The translations under genes and the position numbers were made by a program. From Cloacibacillus sp. (GTDB lineage: Bacteria > Synergistota > Synergistia > Synergistales > Synergistaceae): a stretch of 64,000 bases of DNA. The notes under the pieces were generated by a model, which saw only the letters and a list, made by a program, of their open reading frames with translations, made no database searches and was not told where the DNA came from. Below are positions 8,351 to 17,965 of this stretch, one piece after another. Every line of letters begins with the position of its first letter. Position 1 is the stretch's first letter. The DNA lies in assembly GCA_036655895.1 (NCBI GenBank), contig JAVVPF010000002.1, positions 1 through 64,000 on the forward strand, read 5' to 3'.

Positions 8351-9186
8351 GTCTTTTCACCAACTTCTGATTCGTATTTGTCCATGGATATTTTTTCTTC
8401 ATCTTTATACTGGCGCAGACGGCTCATGAACTCGTCCCAGTTCACTTTGTGGCCGTCAAATTCGGGGCCGTCGACGCAGGCGAAGAATATTTTTCCGTCT
8501 ACGGTGACGCGGCAGCAGCCGCACATGCCCGTTCCGTCAACCATGAGCGGGTTGAGGGAGACCCATATCGGAAGGCCGAGTTCTTTTGCGGCCTTTGTGC
8601 CGAACTTCATCATGATGGAGGGGCCGATGCACCAGCTGCGGTCGATCTTTTCGCCGCGCTCGACTATCATTTTCATGGCTTCGGTGACTACGCCCTTCAT
8701 ACCCTCTGAGCCGTCGTCGGTGGTGATAATGAGTTCATCGGAGTATTTGGCGCATTCGTCTTTCATGATGACGAGGTCTGAGGTGCGTCCGCCAAGGATG
8801 GTGATGACTTTGTTTCCGGCCTGCTTCAGCGCCTTGATGATGGGGAAGAGCGCCGCGATGCCGACTCCGCCGCCTACCATGAGCACTGTGCCGAAGTTCT
8901 CGATCTCGCTCGGCGTGCCCAGCGGGCCTGAGATGTCCTGGATGGCGTCGCCTACGTTTAACGTGGACATTTCCGCGGTCGTCTTGCCGACTACCTGGAA
9001 GATGAGGCGGATGAGGCCCTTTTCGACGTCGTGGTCGGCGATAGTGAGAGGGATTCTCTCGCCTTCGTCATTGACGCGAAGGACGACGAACTGGCCGGCC
9101 TTGGCGTGCGCTGCGATGCGCGGAGCTTCGACCCAGATGTCGAATTCTTTCGGCGCAAGCTTTTGCTTGGATACGAGTTTGAACAT
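8341..9186 (-). CDS. nfnA: NADH-dependent ferredoxin:NADP+ oxidoreductase, small subunit NfnA
   Basis: A 281-residue protein of the ferredoxin-NADP reductase / dihydroorotate dehydrogenase electron-transfer family. An FAD-binding beta-barrel (~1-100, RxPLT-like IPLTIAD) is followed by an NAD-binding region (VGGGVGIAALFP) and a C-terminal 2Fe-2S cysteine cluster (MCGCCRVTVDG...FACVDGPEFDG). The same subunit is also called SudB in older sulfide dehydrogenase annotation. A strong AGGAGGTACATC Shine-Dalgarno precedes the ATG. It is first in the nfnAB operon. Confidence 0.88.
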   Translation of the reverse strand: MFKLVSKQKLAPKEFDIWVEAPRIAAHAKAGQFVVLRVNDEGERIPLTIADHDVEKGLIRLIFQVVGKTTAEMSTLNVGDAIQDISGPLGTPSEIENFGTVLMVGGGVGIAALFPIIKALKQAGNKVITILGGRTSDLVIMKDECAKYSDELIITTDDGSEGMKGVVTEAMKMIVERGEKIDRSWCIGPSIMMKFGTKAAKELGLPIWVSLNPLMVDGTGMCGCCRVTVDGKIFFACVDGPEFDGHKVNWDEFMSRLRQYKDEEKISMDKYESEVGEKTWL

Positions 9187-9215
9187 GATGTACCTCCTAT
9201 AGAATGTCAGAGCAA

Positions 9216-9243
9216 TTTATATCATACACAGCATTTTACGCAA
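9216..9243 (-). promoter_or_regulatory. Probable promoter of nfnAB
   Basis: TTGCGT (9238-9243) and TATAAA (9216-9221), 16 nt apart on the reverse strand, lie 30 nt before the nfnA start. The 298-nt stretch between nfnA and the selenoprotein gene otherwise holds only small GC hairpins and the divergent promoter. Confidence 0.45.
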
Positions 9244-9427
9244 ACTGTTGTTAAATGTAGCGCAATTATTAAAATTTTGCAATGTTCCAAGGCATAAAAT
9301 CGCAAACCAGCCATAAAAGAATTTTGTGCGTTTTGGTACGGCGCACCGCGCCGCCTTTTCGCGCCGTCACAGGAATTACGCAGAATTTTTTCACGCATTA
9401 GCGAAAGATTATTTTAGGCTTATGGAG

Positions 9428-9433
9428 TATAAT
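9428..9433 (+). promoter_or_regulatory. Probable -10 box of the selenoprotein glutaredoxin gene
   Basis: A perfect TATAAT lies 52 nt before the start codon. No convincing -35 box is visible at the right distance. Confidence 0.4.
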
Positions 9434-9484
9434 GGATATATAAAAAGATTACAAACTATCTCTTGACCAGCAGAAGGAGTGACT

Positions 9485-9733
9485 ATGATGGAAGTTAAAG
9501 TTTATTCGACGACTACCTGACCGTGGTGCACAAAGGTAAAGGATTACCTTACATCTCTTGGAGTACAGTTTTCCGTCGTCGACGTGGCCGCAAGCAAAGA
9601 GGAAGCTATGCTTTTGGTGAAAAAGACAAAGCAGATGGGAGTGCCCGTGACGCAGATCGGCGAAAAATATATCGTGGGGTATGCCCCTACGGAGATCGAA
9701 ACGGCGTTGAAAGAGGCGGCTCTGTTAAAGTAA
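9485..9733 (+). CDS. Selenocysteine-containing glutaredoxin-like protein (YruB/NrdH type), UGA recoded
   Basis: Reading from the ATG after a CAGAAGGAG Shine-Dalgarno gives an 82-residue glutaredoxin fold protein, M-M-E-V-K-V-Y-S-T-T-T-U-P-W-C, where codon 12 is TGA (9518-9520). The UGA stands exactly at the first Cys of the redox CPWC motif, and the frame stays open to a TAA. The later GVPVTQIG (cis-Pro) and IVGYAP are glutaredoxin hallmarks. A hairpin begins 12 nt after the UGA (see SECIS entry). Standard gene callers would miss the gene or truncate it. It is probably a cytoplasmic thiol/selenol redox protein with unknown partner. It has its own promoter and terminator. Confidence 0.88.
9533..9550 (+). 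promoter_or_regulatory. Bacterial SECIS hairpin of the glutaredoxin selenoprotein
   Basis: AAGGTAA and TTACCTT form a perfect 7-bp stem closing an AGGA loop, starting 12 nt after the UGA. A short hairpin with G in a small apical loop, about 20 nt from the UGA, is the standard form recognised by SelB in bacteria. Confidence 0.75.
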
Positions 9734-9778
9734 GAGCTTTTTAGAAACGGCGTGTAAAAATAAAAGTTTTGATATATG

Positions 9779-9818
9779 ATAATGGCGGCGGATGCGATAT
9801 CTGCCGCCGTTATTTTTT
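9779..9818 (+). terminator. Terminator after the selenoprotein gene
   Basis: GGCGGC-GGAT and ATC-TGCCGCC form a strong stem around GCGAT, followed by TTATTTTTTAA. It separates the selenoprotein gene from pgi. Confidence 0.8.
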
Positions 9819-9847
9819 AAAGCCTTCAAGAAAGCCGGTGGTTTTTT

Positions 9848-11209
9848 ATGAAGAATCTTAAATTTTCTTTCGGCGCTGCAATGGGCGCTTCGAGGACAGA
9901 TATTGAGACGCTTAAGAACGATTATGCCTCTTGTGCGGCAGAGGCGCAGCGATGGCTTGCGGATGTGCCGTTTGACGCGCCGGGCCACGGATGGATGGCG
10001 CTGCCGGACCTTGACTGCGATGCGGCAAAGGAGGCGGCGGAGTGGCTGCGCGGCTACGACTGCGTGGTGCAGGCCGGCATCGGAGGCTCCGCGCTCGGCA
10101 ATCTGATGCTCAATCAGGCGCTGCTTGATCAGTATTATAACGAGACGCAAAGCGCGCCTAAATATTATCTGGCCGACAACCCAGACCCTGATAAGACGCG
10201 TTCTATCTGGGAGCGCGTGAAGGGCAAACGCACGGCGCTGGTGGGCGTCAGCAAATCGGGCGCTACGGCGGAGACTATGACGCAGTTTTTGTGGCTGAGG
10301 AGCCGGATGTTGGAAAACGGCGCGACCGACGGCGATATTCTTGTGATAACCGACCCAAACGGCGGTATCTTCCGCGCCTTTGCGAACGCGTCGGGCTGCC
10401 GCTCGCTTGAACTTCCGGCCTCCGTTGGTGGACGTTACTCCGTGCTCTGCGCGGCGGGGCTGGCCGCGGCGGCCGCGCTTGGCATCGACGTCGACGCGCT
10501 GCTTTCCGGCGCCGCCTCGATGAAAAAATTCCTGATGAATGAGCGTTCCTTTGATAAAAATCCGGCGATGCAGCTTGCGGCGCTCCATCTTTATCACGAA
10601 GAGGCGGGACGTCCTATGTCGGTGATGATGCCCTATTCAAGCAAGATGGCCTATTTCGCGGAATGGTACGCGCAGCTTTGGGCGGAGAGCCTTGGCAAGG
10701 ACGGACGCGGCACGACGCCGGTGCGGGCGTTGGGCACTATAGACCAGCACTCGCAGGTTCAGCTTTACGCCGCCGGGCCTGACGATAAATTTTACACATT
10801 CATATCTCTCTACGATCACGGGCCGGAGGTCAATGTGCCCGACGCTGCGTGCGAGGCGCTCGCTCCGCTCGCCTATCTGAACGGACAGGGGATAGGCGCT
10901 ATGCTGAACCTGGAGGCGCAGAGCACGGCCGCGGCCATCGCAAAGGCTGGACGCCCTCTCGTATGGATAGAGATGGAACGGCTGGACGCGAGGACGCTTG
11001 GTTCGCTTGTTTTCTTCTATGAGTATCTGACGGCGCTCACCGGGCGCATGATGGGCGTCGACCCGTTCGACCAGCCTGGCGTTGAGCAGGGCAAAAGATA
11101 TACTTACGGCCTCATGGGGCGCTCCGGTTTTGAAGAAGACGCCGGCGAGGTGGCGCGCTATTTTGAGCAAATAAAGAAAATTACAGTTTGCGCCCAAACG
11201 CAAAAATAA
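9848..11209 (+). CDS. pgi: Glucose-6-phosphate isomerase
   Basis: A 453-residue phosphoglucose isomerase (SIS fold), converting glucose-6-phosphate to fructose-6-phosphate. Visible signatures include GIGGSALG (~79-86), the sugar-phosphate loop [12 protein letters not shown] (~134-145) and SVGGRYSVL, with late [13 protein letters not shown] around the active-site His. Length is normal for the shorter bacterial type. It stands between two terminator-like regions and is followed 46 nt later by metK. Confidence 0.93.
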   Translation: MKNLKFSFGAAMGASRTDIETLKNDYASCAAEAQRWLADVPFDAPGHGWMALPDLDCDAAKEAAEWLRGYDCVVQAGIGGSALGNLMLNQALLDQYYNETQSAPKYYLADNPDPDKTRSIWERVKGKRTALVGVSKSGATAETMTQFLWLRSRMLENGATDGDILVITDPNGGIFRAFANASGCRSLELPASVGGRYSVLCAAGLAAAAALGIDVDALLSGAASMKKFLMNERSFDKNPAMQLAALHLYHEEAGRPMSVMMPYSSKMAYFAEWYAQLWAESLGKDGRGTTPVRALGTIDQHSQVQLYAAGPDDKFYTFISLYDHGPEVNVPDAACEALAPLAYLNGQGIGAMLNLEAQSTAAAIAKAGRPLVWIEMERLDARTLGSLVFFYEYLTALTGRMMGVDPFDQPGVEQGKRYTYGLMGRSGFEEDAGEVARYFEQIKKITVCAQTQK

Positions 11210-11255
11210 TGCTACAATAATTAGGCAATATAAATTTTTACGGAGGTGTTTGAAG

Positions 11256-12458
11256 TTGAGCAAAGAAAGGTTTCTTATTTCGTCAGAATCAGTGACGGAG
11301 GGGCATCCAGACAAACTCGCAGATCAAATTTCCGATGCTGTGCTAGACGCCATCCTTGAAGCGGACCCTATGGGACGCGTCGCATGTGAGACTCTCGTAA
11401 CGACCGGGCTTGTTGTCGTGGCCGGCGAGATAAGCACGACATGCTACGTCGATATCCCAAAGATTGCGCGCAAGACAGTTAAAGACATAGGCTACACAAG
11501 GGCAAAATACGGTTTTGACGGAGACACCTGTTCCGTCGTCACGACGATTGACGAGCAGTCCGGCGACATCGCTATGGGAGTCAACAAGGCTAAGGAATCT
11601 AAAGAGCTTTCCGACGACGAGATAGATCAAATCGGCGCCGGAGACCAGGGGCTGATGGTGGGCTATGCCTGCAATGAGACCGAAGAGCTGATGCCACTGC
11701 CCATATCGCTCGCCCATAAGCTCACGCGCCGCCTCACCGAGGTGCGCAAGAACAAGACGCTGCCCTATCTGCGTCCAGACGGCAAGAGCCAGGTTACGGT
11801 AGAATACGCCGACGGAAAGCCCGTCCGCGTCGACACGGTGGTCATCAGCACGCAGCATCACCCTGCCGTCGACCACCAGCAGATTGAGGCCGACATAATC
11901 GAGCACGTCATCAAGCCGGTCATTCCGGCGGAGCTGATCACCTCAAAGCCGACCTTCCTCGTCAACCCGACGGGACGCTTCGTCATCGGCGGCCCCCAGG
12001 CGGACAGCGGGCTTACCGGACGCAAGATAATCGTCGATACCTACGGCGGAGCCGTGCCTCACGGCGGCGGCGCTTTCTCTGGCAAGGACCCGACCAAGGT
12101 GGACCGTTCCGGCGCGTATATGGCGCGTTACGCCGCGAAGAACGTCGTTGCGGCGGGGCTTGCCGACGCGTGCCAGATACAGGTGGCCTACGCCATCGGA
12201 GTTGCGAAGCCGGTTTCGATAATGGTAGAGACTTTCGGCACGGGAAAGATACACGACGAGGAGATCACAAAACTCCTCCGCGAGTATTTCGACTTCCGTC
12301 CCGCGGCTATAATCCGCGACCTCGACCTGCGCAAGCCGCAGTACAGGCGCATCGCGGCCTACGGACACATGGGCCGCACCGATCTTTCGCCGATGCCGGC
12401 GTGGGAACGCACAGACAAGGCCGAGCTGCTGAAAAAGGCGGCGGAGCGTTTCGCGTAA
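11256..12458 (+). CDS. metK: S-adenosylmethionine synthetase
   Basis: A 400-residue methionine adenosyltransferase making SAM from methionine and ATP. The start of the fold, [12 protein letters not shown], and the ATP/metal loop [16 protein letters not shown] are intact. The chosen start is TTG at 11256, 7 nt after CGGAGGTG; the TTG at 11250 is too close to that Shine-Dalgarno. A TACAAT -10-like box lies in the short gap after pgi. No SAM riboswitch is visible upstream. Confidence 0.93.
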   Translation: MSKERFLISSESVTEGHPDKLADQISDAVLDAILEADPMGRVACETLVTTGLVVVAGEISTTCYVDIPKIARKTVKDIGYTRAKYGFDGDTCSVVTTIDEQSGDIAMGVNKAKESKELSDDEIDQIGAGDQGLMVGYACNETEELMPLPISLAHKLTRRLTEVRKNKTLPYLRPDGKSQVTVEYADGKPVRVDTVVISTQHHPAVDHQQIEADIIEHVIKPVIPAELITSKPTFLVNPTGRFVIGGPQADSGLTGRKIIVDTYGGAVPHGGGAFSGKDPTKVDRSGAYMARYAAKNVVAAGLADACQIQVAYAIGVAKPVSIMVETFGTGKIHDEEITKLLREYFDFRPAAIIRDLDLRKPQYRRIAAYGHMGRTDLSPMPAWERTDKAELLKKAAERFA

Positions 12459-12472
12459 ATAAGAATAAATCT

Positions 12473-12503
12473 TGGGGGCGGCGCATAATGCCGCCCCCAT
12501 TTT
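12473..12503 (+). terminator. Terminator after metK
   Basis: A perfect 10-bp stem, TGGGGGCGGC with its complement, around CATAATG-type loop, ends in TTTTG. Confidence 0.85.
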
Positions 12504-12517
12504 GAGCCTTTGTGTGA

Positions 12518-13246
12518 ATGTTGACCTGCCATCAGGCGCAGCAAGCGCTTTTTTCCTCTCTCCTGCATATCCTCTTCCCGCAGCATTGTCCGGTCTGTGG
12601 ACGCCTTGGCGTTCCATTTTGCGCGGAATGCCTGACGTCATCTCACGGTGCGGCGCTGCCGCCGTTTTGTTCGGAATGCGGAGGGGCTTTCGGCGTGGAA
12701 TGCTGTTACGGCAGCGCGCCTTGCTACGCCGCGGCGACGCACGACGGGGCTGCTAGGCTTTTGATGCTGAGCCTGAAGTACGGCAACAACAGAAAGCTGG
12801 GAGGCCCGGTCGGCGCGGAGATGGCGCGCGTTCTGCCGCAGGTCGAAGCCGACTGCATAGTTCCGCTCCCGCTGCATAAAGGAAGCGCCAGGGGGTATAA
12901 TCAGACGGAGCTGATGGCGCGCGCCATTTCTTTAGCGAGGAATATACCGCTTGAGGCCTCCGCGCTTCAATGGAAAGAGGGCGCGGACAGCCAGACGCAC
13001 AAAAACGCAAGAGAAAGGCGAGCGCTTTCGTTTTCATCATTTACGGCGCAGGCCGCGCTTGCGGGCCGTTCCGTTATTCTTGTGGACGACGTCTATACGA
13101 CGGGAGCCACTGTGCGCGCCGCGAAGTTCGCGCTTGAACGAGCTGGCGCCGTGGTTGCGGCTGTATTTTTGTGGACGCGAAGGGTTCGAGGACACGAAGA
13201 CCCGCGCAGTTGGCCCGAGCCTGATTCGGATTTTGCGCGGGAATAG
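12518..13246 (+). CDS. ComF-family phosphoribosyltransferase-like protein
   Basis: A 242-residue protein with an N-terminal four-Cys zinc ribbon (HCPVCG...FCAECL, then FCSECGG) and a C-terminal type I phosphoribosyltransferase fold with the PRPP loop VILVDDVYTTGAT. This arrangement is that of ComFC/GntX, linked to natural DNA uptake in Gram-positives and in some Gram-negatives. No other competence gene is nearby, so its role here is open. The last ~25 residues are unusually charged (RRVRGHEDPRSWPEPDSDFARE). Confidence 0.8.
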   Translation: MLTCHQAQQALFSSLLHILFPQHCPVCGRLGVPFCAECLTSSHGAALPPFCSECGGAFGVECCYGSAPCYAAATHDGAARLLMLSLKYGNNRKLGGPVGAEMARVLPQVEADCIVPLPLHKGSARGYNQTELMARAISLARNIPLEASALQWKEGADSQTHKNARERRALSFSSFTAQAALAGRSVILVDDVYTTGATVRAAKFALERAGAVVAAVFLWTRRVRGHEDPRSWPEPDSDFARE

Positions 13247-13301
13247 ATATTTTGCTTTTATTTCACATCGTTTTATACAGAAACGCCGAGGGGGATTACA
13301 G

Positions 13302-14264
13302 ATGCTTCGCAGAATTGGAGTTTTGACCAGCGGGGGCGACGCGCCGGGTATGAATGCAGCTATTCGCGCCGTGACGCGCACCGCGCTCTTTCACGGGCTT
13401 GAGGTGGTTGGTGTGCGAAGGGGCTACGAGGGGCTGCTTGACGGCGATTTTACGCCGCTGACAAAAAGTTCGGTGGGCGGGATACTCCTGCACGGCGGCA
13501 CCATTCTTCGCACGGCGCGCTGCCCCGCCTTTTTGAGGCCGGAGGGTGTGAACGCCGGCGTGTCGAGGCTCAGGGAAAACGACATCGACGCACTTGTGGT
13601 AATAGGCGGCGACGGCTCTTTCCGTGGAGCTAAGGAGCTTCACGACCGCGGCGTGACGGTGATTGGCGTGCCCGGCACTATCGACAATGACATGGCCGGA
13701 ACGGACTGCACCATTGGTTTTGACACGGCCTGCAACACGGCGCTTGAGTGTATCAGCAAGCTGCGCGACACGGCTTCTAGCCACGACAGGATGTTCATCG
13801 TAGAGGTGATGGGGCGGCACGCGGGCTTTCTCGCGCTTGAAACTGGGGTAGCCGCCGGAGCAGAGTATGTGCTGATACCGGAGATCCCTGTAGACATCGA
13901 CGCGCTGTGCGCCAAGATACATTACGCGCGCGAACGCGGAAAGACTCATTCAATAATAGTTTTGGCCGAAGGCGTCATGTCCGCGCAGCAGCTAGCCGAC
14001 AAGATAAAGGGCGGCTGCGACTACGACCCGAGGATAGTCGTGCTGGGCCATTTGCAGCGCGGCGGCGCGCCCTCTTGTTTTGATACCGTGCTTGCGTCGC
14101 GTCTTGGAGCGGCGGCCGTCGAAAGCCTCATCGCGGGAAGCGACGGAATGATGGTCGGACGCGTGAAGGGCGATATAGTGACGATGCCGCTTGAATTTGC
14201 CTGGGAGGCGAAGCACGGGCTTGACCCGGATATGCTGCGTCTGGTGGAGACGCTGAGCATTTAA
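13302..14264 (+). CDS. pfkA: ATP-dependent 6-phosphofructokinase
   Basis: A 320-residue PfkA-type enzyme phosphorylating fructose-6-phosphate. It has TSGGDAPGMN at the nucleotide site (9-18), GGDGS (102-106), whose final Gly-Ser predicts ATP rather than PPi as donor, and the catalytic TIDND (126-130). The start is ATG at 13302 after GAGGGGGATT; a longer in-frame reading from 12951 overlaps comF and adds no family sequence. A second, PPi-type enzyme is encoded at 26319. Confidence 0.92.
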   Translation: MLRRIGVLTSGGDAPGMNAAIRAVTRTALFHGLEVVGVRRGYEGLLDGDFTPLTKSSVGGILLHGGTILRTARCPAFLRPEGVNAGVSRLRENDIDALVVIGGDGSFRGAKELHDRGVTVIGVPGTIDNDMAGTDCTIGFDTACNTALECISKLRDTASSHDRMFIVEVMGRHAGFLALETGVAAGAEYVLIPEIPVDIDALCAKIHYARERGKTHSIIVLAEGVMSAQQLADKIKGGCDYDPRIVVLGHLQRGGAPSCFDTVLASRLGAAAVESLIAGSDGMMVGRVKGDIVTMPLEFAWEAKHGLDPDMLRLVETLSI

Positions 14265-14373
14265 GAGGTGGCGCCTGCGCAAGATAAATCATGCTTCGGC
14301 GTTTGTCCCGGCGGATATTTAAGGCGCCGTGCATAAGCGGTGCAGACTACCAGCAGCCTTTGGAGGAGATAAT

Positions 14374-15243
14374 GTGACCGCCTTTAACGATATTTCAGAA
14401 AACTTTGCACAGGAGCTTATTTCCATAGTTTCAGCAAACAGAGGCGGCAGGGGCGTCTCCACGCTCTGCCGACCGTCTGACTGGCGGCGCGCGGCGCGCG
14501 CTTTTTCCAAAATAAAGAGCGCGGCGGTAGTCTCCGGTTTTTATATCCCGGCCGCAAAGGCCCCGGAGACGGACGGCCCGGGCGGCGCGGTGATGCTTGC
14601 GCGCGCCTTTATGCGTCAGGGCATTCCCTCTGAGATATGGACAGATTCACTCTGCGTAGCGGCGATGAAGGCCTGCGCGTCGGCCGCGGGCTATCCCGCG
14701 GAGCTGGTAAAGGAGGCGCCGCTTTCTCTGCCAAAGGAGGCGCCGGAGGGCATAGTCTTTACCGAGCGGCTGGGACGCGCGAAGGACGGCGGCTATTATA
14801 ATTTCCGCAAAGAAGATATCTCGCGCTGGACGCCGCCGCTTGACCGCCTCGCGGACGAGGCGCGGCGTCGCGGCGTTGTGACGCTTGGCATCGGGGACGG
14901 CGGCAACGAGGTGGGCATGGGGAATTTTTATGACGCTCTCTGCGCTCTGCTTCCCGAATACAGACAGTGCCTCTGCACGGTGACAACGGACTACGCGCTT
15001 GCCGTCGACGTCAGCAACTGGGGCGCCTACGCGCTGTGCGCTGCGCTCTCTCACGTTTGGGGCGCGTGGCGCGGCCCCGAACCTAACGAAGAGCTGTCGA
15101 TGCTGCGCGCGCTTTCGGCGCTGGGCGTAGTGGACGGCATCAGCCGGACTGCGGAACTTACGGTGGACGGCTTTGACATTTGCACGCAGGATAATATAAT
15201 ATTGTCTTTGCATGGATTATGGAATCGGTTTGCCTCGCGGTGA
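14374..15243 (+). CDS. DUF4392 family protein (D-glutamate cyclase-like)
   Basis: A 289-residue protein that matches the DUF4392 / D-glutamate cyclase C-terminal domain by its GIGDGGNEVGMGNF motif and by DGPGGAVMLARA earlier. In animals this domain converts D-glutamate to 5-oxo-proline; the bacterial substrate is not established. The start is GTG at 14374, 6 nt after TGGAGGAG. It follows pfkA by about 110 nt, in which I see only an AT-poor gap. Confidence 0.7.
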   Translation: MTAFNDISENFAQELISIVSANRGGRGVSTLCRPSDWRRAARAFSKIKSAAVVSGFYIPAAKAPETDGPGGAVMLARAFMRQGIPSEIWTDSLCVAAMKACASAAGYPAELVKEAPLSLPKEAPEGIVFTERLGRAKDGGYYNFRKEDISRWTPPLDRLADEARRRGVVTLGIGDGGNEVGMGNFYDALCALLPEYRQCLCTVTTDYALAVDVSNWGAYALCAALSHVWGAWRGPEPNEELSMLRALSALGVVDGISRTAELTVDGFDICTQDNIILSLHGLWNRFASR

Positions 15244-15355
15244 CGAAATTTTTCTAATGACAGAAATGCTTATTTTTTAATATGACGACGGTCAGGCTTA
15301 AACTTTCTGTATATTTTTCATAAAACTCATGTTAGAATAAAAGACACAGAGATGG

Positions 15356-15820
15356 GTGAAACAGATGGATCAGGAATACAGAAAGAACTCCGGCAGCAGG
15401 TCTCTTATTCTGCTTGGAGGCGCGGTCATAATTTTGGCGGCTCTCGTTGCGCTGAGCCTCAAATCCGGCCTCTTTGTGAATCCCTTCAAAATCGACAAGG
15501 CTGTCGTCTGTGTGGAACTTGACCGTAAAAGGCGCCCCCATAAAGTTATGGATACCATCCCATACGGCACTCGTCAGGTTTGTCTGTGGTTTCAATATTC
15601 TTCCGCACCTGAAGGAAACAGATTAGAAATCGCATGGTATTACGGCAAAGATCTTGTCTTGTCCGAATCGCTGAAGCTGATGGCGAAAAACGGCGAACGG
15701 GCCTTTTACCTTCTGCGCGAAGAGGGGACGGCGCTTCCCATTGGCAAGTATCGCGTGACAATATCATCTCCCACAAAAAAACTAAGCGACCTCAATTTTG
15801 AGATCGCGCGAAAAAAATGA
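15356..15820 (+). CDS. Single-pass membrane protein of unknown function
   Basis: 154 residues. I do not recognise the family. One transmembrane segment (SLILLGGAVIILAALVALSL) is followed by a ~110-residue outside domain rich in beta strands (CVELDRKRR, QVCLWFQYS, LEIAWYYG, GKYRVTISS), consistent with an envelope beta-sandwich. GTG at 15356 or ATG at 15365 could be the start. A TAGAAT -10-like box lies at about 15334. It sits directly before rho. Confidence 0.55.
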   Translation: MKQMDQEYRKNSGSRSLILLGGAVIILAALVALSLKSGLFVNPFKIDKAVVCVELDRKRRPHKVMDTIPYGTRQVCLWFQYSSAPEGNRLEIAWYYGKDLVLSESLKLMAKNGERAFYLLREEGTALPIGKYRVTISSPTKKLSDLNFEIARKK

Positions 15821-15872
15821 TTTTTTAACATTGCACATCTACTATCAAGGTATAAAAACGGAGGCCGACAAA

Positions 15873-17921
15873 TTGCCAAAAACTAAGACAGAGACTACGG
15901 ACGAGCCGCAGATCATAAAAAAACGGCGAGGTCCAAAGAAATCAGAGGCGGAAAAGCTGACCGCGCCGTCTGACGCGCCTGTCCAAACGACAGATAGCGC
16001 GCAAGAGAAGCAGCGGGAAACGGCTGATATAAAGCCGGAGCATCCCAAAAGGACTTACACCAGAAGAAAATCACAGGACACGCAGCAGACGCCCCCCGCA
16101 GCTGACGCCGACGCGGCGAAGGCGCCCCAAAGCCCGCAGAAGGCTCACAGAACAAAAAAGAAAGATACGGCAAATTTGAAAGAACAGGCATCCCCCACGA
16201 AAACCCCCGATATCCAAACGCAGGAAAAGACAGACCAGACGGAAAAACAGGCTGCAATGCAAGAGGCGGCGCAAGAGCAGACTTCAAAAGGACGGCGCGT
16301 TTTTAAAAGAAGCCCGCGCGCGCGCGACGAAGAAGGTCCAGTCATAACAGAGGCAGCCGTGCAGCCGCTGGCAGACGCGGTTGAAATTGCCGCGCCACAG
16401 GCGGCGGCGCAGGAGTACGCGCCTGAAAATGAAAATATAGAAGACATAATAGAAACGATATTAGAAGAGCCGGCTGCGGCCATCGCCGACGACGGCGCAG
16501 CGGAGACGGCTCCAGACGCCGAAGTGATAGAGGCGGAGTTTGCGGACGCAGCCGAAGCCGACATCTTAGAGGCTCAGGTAGAAGAGGCGGCGGACGACGG
16601 CGCGGAGGCTCAGGAGACGAAATACGAGAAGCCTCAGCGTCAGGATTTCAAACAGACCCGCCATCAGCATCCGAAGCTTGGCTTCAACCAGCTTGCGCCG
16701 CAGACTCTCGCGGAGCTTCGCAAGATAGCTAAGGAGATAGGCGTCTCCTCTATAACTACGCGCCGGAAGGACGACCTCATCAACGACATCCTGAAGACGC
16801 AGGCCGAGGCGCTCGGATACCGCTACAACGGCGGAACGCTCGAATGCATGTCGGACGGCTACGGATTCCTTCGCCCGTCGGGACTGCTCCCCAGCAACAA
16901 CGACATCTATGTATCGGCTTCGCAGATAAAACGCTTCGGGCTGCGCAACGGCGACGTCGTTTGGGGCATCATCAGGCCGCCGAAGGAACAGGAACATTAC
17001 GAGGCTCTGCTCCGCGTTGAGAACGTCAACTTCTCAGACCCGGAAGCAGCGCGCCGCCGCCCGCATTTTGAGGCGCTCGTGCCTATTTTCCCGGAAGAAA
17101 AACTCAACCTTGAAACGGACCGCAAACAGATAGCTACGCGAATAGTCGATATATTCGCGCCGATAGGAAAGGGACAGCGCGCCCTCATCGTCTCTCCGCC
17201 AAAGGCGGGAAAGACGACGCTCTTAAAGAGCCTTGCGCATTCCATCACGACAAACCATCCCGAAGTCATACTTATGGTGCTGCTCATAGACGAACGCCCG
17301 GAAGAGGTCACAGACATGGCGCGTTCAGTGGACGGCGAGATAATAGCCTCCACCTTCGACCGCCCGGCGGAGGAACATCTCCGCGTGGCCGGGCTTGCGC
17401 TTGAAAAGGCAAAGAGGCTCGTCGAAGTTGATAAAGACGTCGTACTGCTGCTTGACTCAATCACGCGCCTTGCGCGTGCCTCAAACCTCATAGTGCCTCC
17501 GTCGGGCCGCACCCTCTCTGGAGGAATGGACCCTGCCGCGCTCTATTTCCCGAAAAAATTCTTCGGAGCGGCGCGCAACATCGAAAACGGCGGCAGCCTC
17601 ACGATAATCGGCACCTCTTTAGTTGAGACTGGCAGCCGCATGGACGACGTCATCTACGAAGAGTTCAAGGGCACGGGCAACATGGAGGTCCATCTCTCGC
17701 GCAAGATTTCGGAGCAGCGCATCTTCCCGGCTCTCGACATCACGAAGTCCGGCACGCGCAAAGAGGAGCTTATGGTTCCCGACGACGACCTGAAGCGCAT
17801 CTGGGGCCTTCGCAGGAAAATATCGAACATGGATGAGGCTGAAGTTCTAAATCTTATTTTGGATAAATTAAGAAACACCCCCACGAATCGTGATTTTCTT
17901 GCTACAATAAAGGCGGGCTAA
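15873..17921 (+). CDS. rho: Transcription termination factor Rho with long N-terminal extension
   Basis: A 682-residue Rho; typical Rho is 420-ish. Residues 1 to ~265 form a low-complexity extension, first Lys/Thr/Gln-rich and then Ala/Glu/Asp-rich, probably disordered. The Rho N-domain begins near [16 protein letters not shown]. The RNA-binding cold-shock fold contains [10 protein letters not shown], then come Walker A ([11 protein letters not shown]), Walker B ([11 protein letters not shown]) and the Q/R loops. The start is TTG at 15873, 8 nt after CGGAGG. Such insertions occur in Rho of many high-GC or anaerobic bacteria and can affect RNA binding or phase behaviour, but that is inference here. 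Confidence 0.92.
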   Translation: MPKTKTETTDEPQIIKKRRGPKKSEAEKLTAPSDAPVQTTDSAQEKQRETADIKPEHPKRTYTRRKSQDTQQTPPAADADAAKAPQSPQKAHRTKKKDTANLKEQASPTKTPDIQTQEKTDQTEKQAAMQEAAQEQTSKGRRVFKRSPRARDEEGPVITEAAVQPLADAVEIAAPQAAAQEYAPENENIEDIIETILEEPAAAIADDGAAETAPDAEVIEAEFADAAEADILEAQVEEAADDGAEAQETKYEKPQRQDFKQTRHQHPKLGFNQLAPQTLAELRKIAKEIGVSSITTRRKDDLINDILKTQAEALGYRYNGGTLECMSDGYGFLRPSGLLPSNNDIYVSASQIKRFGLRNGDVVWGIIRPPKEQEHYEALLRVENVNFSDPEAARRRPHFEALVPIFPEEKLNLETDRKQIATRIVDIFAPIGKGQRALIVSPPKAGKTTLLKSLAHSITTNHPEVILMVLLIDERPEEVTDMARSVDGEIIASTFDRPAEEHLRVAGLALEKAKRLVEVDKDVVLLLDSITRLARASNLIVPPSGRTLSGGMDPAALYFPKKFFGAARNIENGGSLTIIGTSLVETGSRMDDVIYEEFKGTGNMEVHLSRKISEQRIFPALDITKSGTRKEELMVPDDDLKRIWGLRRKISNMDEAEVLNLILDKLRNTPTNRDFLATIKAG

Positions 17922-17965
17922 TGGCCTTCTGTTTTCGGTAAGAAAAAACGCAGCGGGGTGCATCT

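Noticed and set aside
11210-11255. SAM riboswitch before metK
   Set aside because: The gap is only 46 nt and carries only a -10-like box and a Shine-Dalgarno.
12951-13301. N-terminal extension of PfkA
   Set aside because: The in-frame extension overlaps comF in another frame, is Arg-rich and does not match PfkA; a good ribosome site supports 13302.
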